From an uncultured Eubacteriales bacterium (GTDB lineage: Bacteria > Bacillota > Clostridia > Christensenellales > QALW01), in contig URIR01000034.1 in NCBI GenBank assembly GCA_900547955.1, positions 1 through 21,364 on the forward strand: DNA of 21,364 nt, read 5' to 3'. Shown piece by piece: positions 7,455-13,627 of the stretch. A model generated the notes under the pieces. That model worked only from the letters and a program-made list of their open reading frames with translations, did not search any database and was not told the DNA's origin. Positions within the stretch are counted from its first letter, which is position 1. Each line of letters begins with the position of its first letter. A program made the translations under genes and the position numbers.

Positions 7455-7688
7455 ATGGAGAGTTTGGTTGAATACATGGTTAAAGCTTTAGTAAAAAATC
7501 CTGACGAGGTACAAATAAGCCGCAGACCGTCCAACGACGGAACGGGCTATACCATAGAGGTACGCGTGCATCCCGACGATATGGGCAGGATAATAGGCCG
7601 TCAGGGCCGCATAGCCCGCTCCATCCGCACTATTGTCAAATCTGCCGCGGGCCAGAACGGTGAAAACGTATTCGTAGAGATTATATAA
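7455..7688 (+). CDS. khpA: KhpA/YlqC KH-domain RNA-binding protein
   Basis: A small RNA-binding protein (77 aa) made of a single KH domain, the KhpA family that in Gram-positive bacteria partners with KhpB and affects cell division and RNA stability. The GxxG loop lies in GRIIGRQGR (44-52), followed by ARSIRTIVKSAA. The ATG at 7455 is chosen because AAAGGAGAG precedes it at the right distance; an in-frame ATG at 7410 falls within the right end of the inverted repeat and lacks a site. It heads the khpA-rimM-trmD set, 62 bases before rimM. The usual upstream partner rpsP is not in this window. Confidence 0.92.
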   Translation: MESLVEYMVKALVKNPDEVQISRRPSNDGTGYTIEVRVHPDDMGRIIGRQGRIARSIRTIVKSAAGQNGENVFVEII

Positions 7689-7750
7689 GCTTTATATGCG
7701 GGCGCTCCCTGAAAACAGCGTCCGCTTTTTAATATTTTACAGGAGTTTTT

Positions 7751-8263
7751 ATGGAATATTTAAAGATTGGCCTGATACTCAAGCCTCAGGGAATACGGGG
7801 CGAAATAAAAGTGCTTCCCCTGACAGACGACCCCCATCGCTTTATAGGGCTTAAGCAGGCTTTTTTATCAGAGGAAAAAAAGCCCGTGCGCATAATGGGA
7901 GCAAGGGTAGGCAAGGACGCGGTATATTTATTCCTGGAAAAGATATACGACCGAACGGCGGCTGAAAGCGTGCGGGGCCAATTTATTTATATTGACCGTG
8001 AGCACGCCGTAAAGCTGCCCGAGGGGCGCTATTTTATCGCCGATTTAATAGGCTGCGAGGCGGTGGATTTAAACGGCAACCGCCTGGGTATATTAAAAGA
8101 AGTTTTACAGCCGGGCGCAAACGACGTATATATAGTTCAAAGGCCGGACGGCTCGGAGCTGCTCATACCTGTAGTGGACGCCTTTATAAAGGACATAGAT
8201 ATAAAAAGCCGGAAAATAACCGTGGACGCTTCCATGCTGCAGGAGGAGGAGATACGCGATTGA
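7751..8263 (+). CDS. rimM: 16S rRNA processing protein RimM
   Basis: Assembly factor for the 30S head that binds ribosomal protein S19 and aids 16S maturation. It has 170 residues, the normal length. The N-terminal domain opens IGLILKPQGIRGEIKVLPLTDDPHRF, the hallmark of RimM, and the C-terminal PRC barrel includes GRYFIADLIGCEAVDLNG and ELLIPVVDAFIKDID. A clear AGGAG lies five bases before the ATG. Its stop codon overlaps the trmD start by four bases, which implies coupled translation. Confidence 0.96.
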   Translation: MEYLKIGLILKPQGIRGEIKVLPLTDDPHRFIGLKQAFLSEEKKPVRIMGARVGKDAVYLFLEKIYDRTAAESVRGQFIYIDREHAVKLPEGRYFIADLIGCEAVDLNGNRLGILKEVLQPGANDVYIVQRPDGSELLIPVVDAFIKDIDIKSRKITVDASMLQEEEIRD

Positions 8264-9033
8264 AAATCAGCGTACTTACTATTTTCCCTGAAATGCTTGA
8301 GCCTTTAAGGCACAGCATACTGGGCCGAGCTGTCCAGAACGGGCTTATTGAGCTGGAAATAATAAATATCCGGGATTATTCAAAATGCAAGCACAAAAAC
8401 ACCGACGATTATCCATTTGGCGGGGGCGCAGGCATGCTTATGACTGCGCAGCCCATTTTGGACTGTTTGGACGCCGTATGTCCCTCGGGGGACGCCTATA
8501 AAATCTGCCTTTCTCCGCGGGGACGCCTGTTTAATTCTGATATCGCCCAGGAGCTGTCTAAAAAAACGCATATTATATTGCTGTGCGGACATTACGAGGG
8601 CATAGACCAGCGGGCAATAGACCTCATGGACGAGGAGCTTTCCATTGGAGATTATGTCCTGACCGGAGGAGAACCTGCAGCTATAGTGGTAATTGACTGC
8701 ATTTCCCGCTTTATAGGAGGCGTGCTGGGCAGCTCGCAAAGCGCGCACGAGGACAGCTTTATTGACGGACTCTTAGAATTCCCCCAATATACCCGTCCGG
8801 CAGAGATACGCAAAATGCAGGTACCCGGAGTGCTTTTAAGCGGCAACCATGCAAAGATAAGCCAATGGCGCCGGGAACAGCAGCTTATAATAACCCGCCG
8901 CAATAGGCCAGACCTGCTTGCTAAAGCTCGTTTAAGCGAGAAGGACCGCGAATTTCTAAGCGCTCTGGAGGAAAAGGAAGCGCATGCGGAAGATGCGGAT
9001 AAATCGGATAAGCGAGATAAAGGCCAGGACTAG
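8260..9033 (+). CDS. trmD: tRNA (guanine-37-N1)-methyltransferase TrmD
   Basis: Methylates G37 of tRNAs using S-adenosylmethionine, preventing +1 frameshifting. The trefoil-knot SAM site is visible as LSPRG (84-88), GHYEGIDQRA (110-119) and IGDYVLTGGE (129-138). The catalytic Asp169 in DSFIDGLLEFP is in its usual position, and the C-terminal domain has SQWRREQQLIITRRNRPDLL. The start is TTG at 8260, overlapping the rimM stop as TTGA, with AGGAGGAGGA ten bases upstream. Length is 257 aa, slightly long because of a charged Lys/Asp-rich tail. Element C and a bidirectional terminator follow; rplS, often next, is absent. Confidence 0.97.
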   Translation: MKISVLTIFPEMLEPLRHSILGRAVQNGLIELEIINIRDYSKCKHKNTDDYPFGGGAGMLMTAQPILDCLDAVCPSGDAYKICLSPRGRLFNSDIAQELSKKTHIILLCGHYEGIDQRAIDLMDEELSIGDYVLTGGEPAAIVVIDCISRFIGGVLGSSQSAHEDSFIDGLLEFPQYTRPAEIRKMQVPGVLLSGNHAKISQWRREQQLIITRRNRPDLLAKARLSEKDREFLSALEEKEAHAEDADKSDKRDKGQD

Positions 9034-9070
9034 CGCTTCTATTTGCACTTAATTCAATACCCGATAAAAG

Positions 9071-9204
9071 CCGTTAGGGGCATAATGGGCTAAGGGGGGC
9101 GGCGCTTGACAGGCGTTTCACGCCTGTCCGGGCCGGGCTTGCCCGGCCCGGCGGCCCTTCGGGCCGCAAGCGCCGCCCCCCTTAGCCCATTATGCCCCTA
9201 ACGG
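9071..9204. repeat. Four-way-junction palindromic element C (perfect)
   Basis: A 134-bp structure with a fully perfect 38-bp outer stem (9071-9108 with 9167-9204) and three arms placed end to end: 9109-9127 (7 bp, loop TTTCA), 9128-9151 (11 bp, loop TT) and 9152-9166 (6 bp, loop TTC). Every base outside the loops is paired and no linker base remains at the junction. The core reads GGGGGGCGGCGCTTG. It lies between the convergent trmD and aldolase genes. Confidence 0.93.
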
Positions 9205-9210
9205 AAAATA

Positions 9211-9250
9211 AAAAGGCGCCCGCGAGCTTTTCCTCTCGCGGGCGCCTTTT
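9211..9250. terminator. Bidirectional Rho-independent terminator
   Basis: A perfect 16-bp stem (AAAAGGCGCCCGCGAG paired with 9235-9250) with an 8-base loop and A and T tracts on either side. It serves the convergent trmD and aldolase transcripts. Confidence 0.88.
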
Positions 9251-9264
9251 AAAATACTGCAGAA

Positions 9265-10557
9265 TCAGTCTTCAAGATGGAAATCCTTTTCTATCTGTTT
9301 AACCTCATCATCATTAATCATAACTATATCGCCCAGCTGCGCGCAGGAAATAATGGAACGCGCCGTAAATTCCGCAACCTCCAGCTTATCAAAGGCATTT
9401 ATCAAACTGGAGCCGGTAACTATAATGCTGTCGTTCTCCAGCATAACCATAGGAACGCTTGGAGCAAAGGTCTCAGCGGTCTCCAGGATATTGGTAAAGC
9501 TATAGCCAAAGGGCAGCTTCTTAGCCTTGCGAAGCTGTATATAACTCTCAGGAATGGTCCGAGCGTCAAATTCAACATCCGTCACGGCAAAAGCCATTAT
9601 ATACTGCGGATAAGCAATTATAATAGAATTAATCTCAGGATGCTTTTCATATATCGTCTTATGAAGAATGGTGGAACGGCTGGGCTTCTTGCCATCCTCA
9701 CATCTGCCGTTCTTAATAAGCACCAAATCTTCAGGCTCTATATAGCCTCTATCCACCCAATAAGGCGTTATTATAAATGAACCGTCGCTCAATCTCTGTG
9801 AGAACGTACCCTGCGTAGAGCCGATAAGGCGCTGTCTGTAAGCGCGATGCACCATATGGCACATTTCCCTTCTGACGGCCTTTTCCTCGCTTGTATGCAC
9901 CTTTGGAACAAAGGTATCCAGCATAGGATAGCTGCGCGAACCCGAAAGCTCAATCTGCTGCTGAGTCAGGCCGCGGGGCTGGCCTATGCGCAGCGCGTCC
10001 ACCTGCAATTTCGCACAGTGTTCAAAGGTTTCAAATACCATAAATGCGCTGAACATATCCTTATCGCCTACTACTACGCCGTGGTTCCACATCATAACAG
10101 TATTATAGCCCGCTTCAAACTGCTCGGCTATACGGTCTCCCAGGGCCTTGGAGCCAGGAACCTCATATCCGGCTATGCCTACCTCGCCTACAACCAGCGC
10201 GGCATTAGGCACCAAACGCACATCAGGAACCTTGCGCACAAGGCTAAAAGCCACGCATGCCGGCGGATGAGCGTGCAGAACAGCTTTAATGTCCGGCCTT
10301 ATCTTATAAATATGCTGATGAAAAGGCAATTCAACCGACGGAGTATGAATACCTATAATGGTACCGTCCGGCTTTACCTGCATGATATCCTGTCTGGTAA
10401 GCGAACCCTTATCAATACCGCTTGGCGTTATCCAGATGTCCCCGTTATCATCCATTATGGACAAATTACCGCCCGAAGTGGTGGTAAGACCGTTCTGGTA
10501 TATTCGTTCCATGAACATAACCAGCTGGTCTGCAGGATGCATCAACTCAAATTTCAT
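9265..10557 (-). CDS. Double-domain class II aldolase/adducin family protein
   Basis: Zn-dependent class II aldolases cleave sugar phosphates such as L-fuculose-1-P, L-rhamnulose-1-P or ribulose-5-P epimers. This 430-residue protein contains two tandem aldolase folds. The first (about 5-215) looks active: GGNLS at 29-33, TPSG at 44-47, Glu76 in VELPFH, HAHPP with Zn ligands His95 and His97, and His159 in MWNHG. The second (about 225-425) keeps the fold pattern (STQGTFSQRL, ITPYWVDRG) but has AYPQY where HxH should be and LENDSI where the third His should be, so it lacks the metal site. The start has AGAGGG upstream and a strong promoter. The substrate is unknown; rhamnulose-1-P would suit the nearby rhamnosidase, but that is inference. 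Confidence 0.85.
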   Translation of the reverse strand: MKFELMHPADQLVMFMERIYQNGLTTTSGGNLSIMDDNGDIWITPSGIDKGSLTRQDIMQVKPDGTIIGIHTPSVELPFHQHIYKIRPDIKAVLHAHPPACVAFSLVRKVPDVRLVPNAALVVGEVGIAGYEVPGSKALGDRIAEQFEAGYNTVMMWNHGVVVGDKDMFSAFMVFETFEHCAKLQVDALRIGQPRGLTQQQIELSGSRSYPMLDTFVPKVHTSEEKAVRREMCHMVHRAYRQRLIGSTQGTFSQRLSDGSFIITPYWVDRGYIEPEDLVLIKNGRCEDGKKPSRSTILHKTIYEKHPEINSIIIAYPQYIMAFAVTDVEFDARTIPESYIQLRKAKKLPFGYSFTNILETAETFAPSVPMVMLENDSIIVTGSSLINAFDKLEVAEFTARSIISCAQLGDIVMINDDEVKQIEKDFHLED

Positions 10558-10590
10558 TTTTATACCCTCTTTCTTTTTTCTCTCGCATAT

Positions 10591-10619
10591 ATTATACCCA
10601 TTTTATTATAGCTTGGCAA
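10591..10619 (-). promoter_or_regulatory. Promoter of the class II aldolase gene
   Basis: On the minus strand, TTGCCA (10614-10619), a 17-base spacer and TATAAT (10591-10596), 34 bases before the start codon. It lies in the 177-base gap after ispE, so the aldolase is probably transcribed separately. Confidence 0.78.
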
Positions 10620-10734
10620 ATGAATCAGGCAAAAAATTAAACTCATTACGCCTTTTTTAATGTAAAAGCCTAATAAATAAAATAAACATATTAAATGCAA
10701 GTAAAATTGAGATAAAGCATGCAAGAAACTGAAT

Positions 10735-11622
10735 CTACCGCATGTAAATAACCTCAATCCCACTATTGCAGGTTTCAAATCGGTATACGCGACCAAGCTT
10801 CTTTTTTTCCAGCGCTTCAGCTGCGGCGCCCGCCGCTTTCTCCTCCTTATACAGCCCGTATACCAGCGCGCCCGAGCCTGTCATCATGGCTGCGGCGGCA
10901 TTATTTTGAAGAAGCGCTTCCTTAATAAGGCATATTTCAGGACACATTTTTGCGGTAACGTATTCAAGAGAATTCCCAGCATGCTCAGCTACTCCATTAA
11001 AATCGCCCGCAAACAGCGCATTATACAAAGCGTCGTTATCAGGAAAGACAGTACACTCATCCATATCAAAGCGGGAAAAAACGGCGCGGGTGCTCGCTCC
11101 GGCGCGGGGCATAACGCCAATAAGCCGATATTGACGCGGACATTCCAGGCTTTCTATATTCTCGCCTATGCCCCTTACTCTGGCAAGACCGCCTGCAAGC
11201 ATAAACGGCACATCCGCTCCTATTTGAGCGCCTATCGCCGCCAGCCTTAATTTTGAAAACGGACGGCCGCTCAGCTCGTTCAGGCCATACAGCACCGCGG
11301 CGGCGTCCGCGCTTCCGCCCCCCATTCCCGCGCATACAGGAATATGCTTTTGAATATCTATCCGGCAGGCCGGCCTTCTGCCCAACTCCGAATAAAACAG
11401 CGACGCGGCCTTATAGGCGATATTTTTATCGCCGTTAAGCATATAGCAGCCATACATCTGCGCCCGTATTCCCTTAAACGGGACTCTGGTTATGCGCACC
11501 TGGTCATATAAATTTACGCTGGAAAGCAGCATATCCAGTTCATGATAGCCGTCCTCCCGCCTGCGCACTACTTTTAACGACCAATTTATTTTTGCGTTTG
11601 CCTTTAGTAAAATACTTTCCAT
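10735..11622 (-). CDS. ispE: 4-diphosphocytidyl-2-C-methyl-D-erythritol kinase IspE
   Basis: GHMP-family kinase of the non-mevalonate (MEP) isoprenoid pathway; it phosphorylates CDP-methylerythritol with ATP. It has 295 residues in the chosen frame. KANAKIN at 7-13 carries the substrate-contacting Lys11, GYHELDMLL stands at 25-33, and the ATP-binding glycine loop is PVCAGMGGGSADAA at 95-108. The catalytic Asp137 is in IGADVPF, and the C-terminal motif MMTGSGALVYGLY is present. The start at 11622 (MESILLKAN) matches family N-termini; an in-frame ATG 20 codons upstream would add an unrelated leader. The ribosome site is weak (CCGGGATAA). It is divergent from the GNAT gene. Confidence 0.95.
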   Translation of the reverse strand: MESILLKANAKINWSLKVVRRREDGYHELDMLLSSVNLYDQVRITRVPFKGIRAQMYGCYMLNGDKNIAYKAASLFYSELGRRPACRIDIQKHIPVCAGMGGGSADAAAVLYGLNELSGRPFSKLRLAAIGAQIGADVPFMLAGGLARVRGIGENIESLECPRQYRLIGVMPRAGASTRAVFSRFDMDECTVFPDNDALYNALFAGDFNGVAEHAGNSLEYVTAKMCPEICLIKEALLQNNAAAAMMTGSGALVYGLYKEEKAAGAAAEALEKKKLGRVYRFETCNSGIEVIYMR

Positions 11623-11723
11623 ATAATTATCCCGGCTTAACGACGCAATTAGGATACAGCGCGCCGCAGACCGACGCGGCACGCGCTCTGTTCCGAACTC
11701 ATTACGCCTTCAATTATACCGCC

Positions 11724-11729
11724 TATTCA
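11724..11729 (-). promoter_or_regulatory. Possible -10 box upstream of ispE
   Basis: A TATAAT on the minus strand near here, about 90-100 bases before the ispE start, follows a poor -35 match. An alternative TTGAGC-17-TAATAT lies slightly further upstream. Position is approximate and the assignment weak. Confidence 0.3.
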
Positions 11730-11803
11730 TATTATTTATAAAAGCGCTTGAGCTCAAACGCCCAGAAAATATTATACCGTCTAAATATGACGTTGTAAAG
11801 GAT

Positions 11804-11832
11804 TTGCTTTTCAAAGGCTTGTCTGATATAAT
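11804..11832 (+). promoter_or_regulatory. Promoter of the GNAT gene
   Basis: TTGCTT, a 17-base spacer and TATAAT, ending 32 bases before the ATG at 11865. Confidence 0.75.
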
Positions 11833-11864
11833 TCATTTTAAATTATACAAGGAGAAGCAGCAAA

Positions 11865-12353
11865 ATGATAACTGCCAAATGGATAATGGGCGCGGATATG
11901 CCCGACGCTCGCATGATACGCACCAAAGTATTTATAGAAGAGCAGGGATTTTCAGCGCAGCGGGAATTTGACGATATAGACGCAATTTCTCTGCACGCCG
12001 TAATATACAAAGACGGGCAGCCCTGCGCAACAGGACGGCTATACTATCAAAACGGTTACAGAATAGGAAGAATTGCCGTGTTAAAGGAGCATCGCGGAAC
12101 CGGATTGGGAGATTTGACCGTCCGTATGCTGCTTTTTAAAGCTTTTGCTCAAGAAGCCCAGGAGGTTACTGTTTCCGCGCAGCTTCAGGCACAGGGATTC
12201 TATGAAAAATTCGGCTTTGCATCAACCGGAGAATTAACCGAGGACGAAAATGTGCCGCATATTATAATGAAGGTCACTCCTCAGACCGCTCGTTTATCCG
12301 GGCAATGTGAAAAATGCGCGAATAAAACAGACTGCGGATTTAAAAATATTTAA
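11865..12353 (+). CDS. GNAT-family N-acetyltransferase with a Cys-rich tail
   Basis: Transfers an acetyl group from acetyl-CoA to an unknown amine. The 162 residues carry a small GNAT fold: IRTKVFIEEQGFS (18-30), typical of the ElaA/YjcF-like group, then LHAVIYKDGQPCATGRLYY, and motif A RIAVLKEHRGTGLG (69-82), where RGTGLG binds the CoA pyrophosphate. FYEKFGFASTGE follows, as usual for the fold. The last 15 residues add C148-x2-C151-x5-C157, resembling a small metal or Fe-S knuckle that is not standard for the family. The start has AAGGAG upstream. It has its own promoter and is followed by the regulated promoter of the next gene. Confidence 0.85.
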   Translation: MITAKWIMGADMPDARMIRTKVFIEEQGFSAQREFDDIDAISLHAVIYKDGQPCATGRLYYQNGYRIGRIAVLKEHRGTGLGDLTVRMLLFKAFAQEAQEVTVSAQLQAQGFYEKFGFASTGELTEDENVPHIIMKVTPQTARLSGQCEKCANKTDCGFKNI

Positions 12354-12361
12354 GTTTGTTA

Positions 12362-12390
12362 TTGACATTTGACATTATGTCACATATAAT
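12362..12390 (+). promoter_or_regulatory. Consensus sigma-A promoter of the orphan regulator
   Basis: Perfect TTGACA (12362-12367), a 17-base spacer and perfect TATAAT (12385-12390). It starts nine bases after the GNAT stop. A 10-bp palindrome ATGAGCTCAT (12397-12406) covers the expected transcription start. A promoter this strong normally needs repression, and the spacer is an operator-like repeat. Confidence 0.88.
12368..12384. promoter_or_regulatory. Operator-like site O1 inside the promoter spacer
   Basis: TTTGACATTATGTCACA exactly fills the spacer between -35 and -10, and contains the perfect inverted repeat TGACAT-T-ATGTCA. It matches O2 at 13 of 17 positions. A bound protein would block RNA polymerase. 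Confidence 0.65.
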
Positions 12391-12406
12391 AGCTGCATGA
12401 GCTCAT

Positions 12407-12440
12407 AAAATAAGTGTTTCAAAGAAATGCTTATTTTTTT
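12407..12440 (+). terminator. Terminator or attenuator in the regulator leader
   Basis: A 14-bp stem (AAAATAAGTGTTTC with GAAATGCTTATTTT, two G-T wobbles, loop AAA) followed by a T tract. It starts about ten bases after the predicted transcription start. It could end GNAT transcripts or attenuate the regulator transcript. Confidence 0.65.
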
Positions 12441-12449
12441 ACACATGTT

Positions 12450-12466
12450 TGTGACATATCGTCACA
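12450..12466. promoter_or_regulatory. Operator-like site O2
   Basis: TGTGACATATCGTCACA, an inverted repeat (TGTGAC/GTCACA) similar to O1. Its centre is 82 bp from that of O1, within the leader. Two such sites could support cooperative or looping repression. Confidence 0.6.
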
Positions 12467-12540
12467 TTCCCGGGAGTACCTATCCATTCTTATATTTGAA
12501 AGGAGGAAGCTCCGTAAAAATTAATGCGGAGCAAGGAATC

Positions 12541-13035
12541 ATGGATTATATTCTGCAAAAGGAATACGACAACATGGAGAAGGTGCTTTATCAGTTCAAT
12601 ATGCTGCTGGACGACGTTAAGGCTCTTGAAAGAGAGATTCAGGTATTGGAAAGACATGGGGCGCCGGCGGGCTATACGGCGCGTTCGGTTGAATGCGCGC
12701 GAAGCAATTACGCCAGCCTTAACGCTCAAACTATGTGTTCCCGGCTGGAGGTATTATTAGGAAGACATGAAATGCTGCTTAAGGCTATAGAAGAAATAAG
12801 CGAGCTTATCTCCCCTCTTAAGGGAACGCCCGGCGGACGGTTTATTTATCTAAGATATTATCTGGATTTAACCGCCAATGAATGCTGTTCCATACTGAAA
12901 ATTTCGCGCAGGCAATTTTTCCGCATACGGCTTAAGACCTTAGACAGGCTTATTATGGCGCTGCGCAGAACAGAGATTGGAAGGCTGCTGCTTTTATGCG
13001 GCCCCGAGGCCGTGGCGCACAGATATCTTAAATAG
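12541..13035 (+). CDS. Orphan phage-like HTH regulator (sigma-70 region 4-like)
   Basis: A 164-residue protein. The N-terminal two thirds is helical and rich in Leu/Glu (MEKVLYQFNMLLDDVKALEREIQ resembles a coiled coil, about 11-35, shown here only as its ends). Residues about 105-145 form a sigma region-4-like helix-turn-helix: FIYLRYYLDLTANECCSILK then ISRRQFFRIRLKTLDRLI. This arrangement recalls phage late-gene activators of the ArpU, RinA and DUF1492 types. The start at 12541 follows AAGGA; a stronger AAAGGAGG at about 12498-12505 is separated from it by a small hairpin (GCTCCG/CGGAGC), so an upstream non-ATG start is possible. No phage genes lie nearby. The consensus promoter with two operator-like repeats suggests tight, possibly autogenous control. 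Target unknown. Confidence 0.72.
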   Translation: MDYILQKEYDNMEKVLYQFNMLLDDVKALEREIQVLERHGAPAGYTARSVECARSNYASLNAQTMCSRLEVLLGRHEMLLKAIEEISELISPLKGTPGGRFIYLRYYLDLTANECCSILKISRRQFFRIRLKTLDRLIMALRRTEIGRLLLLCGPEAVAHRYLK

Positions 13036-13047
13036 CTTGTAAGCCAG

Positions 13048-13175
13048 CCGTGCAGGAGGGGGAAAGGCGGGCCGCGGCGCCCGGCAAGCGAAGCTTGCCG
13101 GAGGCCGGGCGTTCCGCCCGGCCAGGCGGCCTCCGGCCGCCTGCGCCGCGGCCCGCCTTTTCCCCTCCTGCACGG
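13048..13175. repeat. Four-way-junction palindromic element D
   Basis: A 128-bp structure. The outer stem is 33 bp (13048-13080 with 13143-13175), perfect except for one G-T wobble. The arms are 13081-13101 (9 bp, loop GAA), 13103-13123 (9 bp, loop TTC) and 13124-13142 (8 bp, loop TCC). Only A13102 is unpaired at the junction. Its core is GGCGGGCCGCGGCGC, a variant of the G-run core seen in A, B, C, F and G. Confidence 0.88.
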
Positions 13176-13187
13176 ATTTGCGCCCGC

Positions 13188-13272
13188 GGCCATCTTGGCG
13201 GCCCTTTGGGCCGCGGGCCGATGCTTAAGCATCGGCCCGGCAGGCGCGGAACGCGCCTGCCCAAGATGGGCC
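13188..13272. repeat. Four-way-junction palindromic element E (short outer stem)
   Basis: The outer stem GGCCATCTTGG (13188-13198) pairs with 13261-13272 with one bulge. The arms are 13199-13213 (6 bp, loop TTT), 13214-13239 (11 bp, loop TTAA) and 13240-13260 (9 bp, loop GAA), with no unpaired junction base. Its outer stem may resume on the far side of element D (see findings). Confidence 0.82.
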
Positions 13273-13296
13273 TTATAAATAAGCTATCCACCTTCC

Positions 13297-13406
13297 CTAA
13301 AGGGGGCGGCGCGGAGTTTTGGCGCTAACAGCGCCAAAATCCTGCGGCAGCTTTAGCTGCCGCAGGCCCGGCTTAAAAGCCGGGCTCCGCGCCGCCCCCC
13401 TTTTTA
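13297..13406. repeat. Four-way-junction palindromic element F
   Basis: The outer stem CTAAAGGGGGCGGCGCGGAG pairs with 13385-13406, with small G-run and A-run length differences. The arms are 13317-13339 (9 bp, loop TAACA), 13341-13366 (11 bp, loop TTTA) and 13367-13384 (7 bp, loop TAAA). D, E and F together fill most of the 592-base gap between the regulator and the rhamnosidase. The remaining part (13407-13627) is A/T-rich and holds a repeat relative and the promoter. Confidence 0.87.
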
Positions 13407-13522
13407 GCTCCTAAAAGCAATACGCCTCCGTTGTCATTGTAAATAAAAAACATAACTATAACCTATTGCGTTTATTCATGCTTTTGATATATAATATAGG
13501 CTAAAATCAGATATAAAAATAC

Positions 13523-13562
13523 TTGGACAATACAATCAAATCACAATACATTTTTGCATAAA
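13523..13562. repeat. Solo copy of the 7142-7421 element end
   Basis: About 40 bases (including GACAATACAATCAAA and TTTTT-n-CATAAA) match the reverse complement of roughly 7382-7422 at about 34 of 40 positions. No inverted partner was found nearby, so it is either a solo terminal repeat or a shared regulatory segment upstream of the rhamnosidase. Confidence 0.5.
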
Positions 13563-13593
13563 ACGCTCGCCGCCTCTGTTTTGCGGAACATTG

Positions 13594-13602
13594 TGCTATA
13601 AT
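13594..13602 (+). promoter_or_regulatory. Extended -10 promoter of the rhamnosidase gene
   Basis: TGC-TATAAT ends 25 bases before the ATG. The -35 position has only a poor match, which fits an extended -10 promoter or one needing an activator. Confidence 0.6.
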
Positions 13603-13627
13603 TGTACCGTCCAGTCAGGAGAAGAAA

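Noticed and set aside
9847..10611. 254-aa plus-strand frame opposite the class II aldolase
   Set aside because: The aldolase on the other strand has clear motifs, promoter and ribosome site; this frame has a composition rich in His/Arg and no recognisable domain.
12524..12760. 78-aa frame starting at the ATG near the strong ribosome site
   Set aside because: It overlaps the HTH gene out of frame and its product looks non-native; retained only as a possible short leader issue in the findings.
13028..13328. Arg/Pro/Gly-rich frames within elements D-F on both strands
   Set aside because: Products of GC-rich palindromes; composition follows the inverted repeats.
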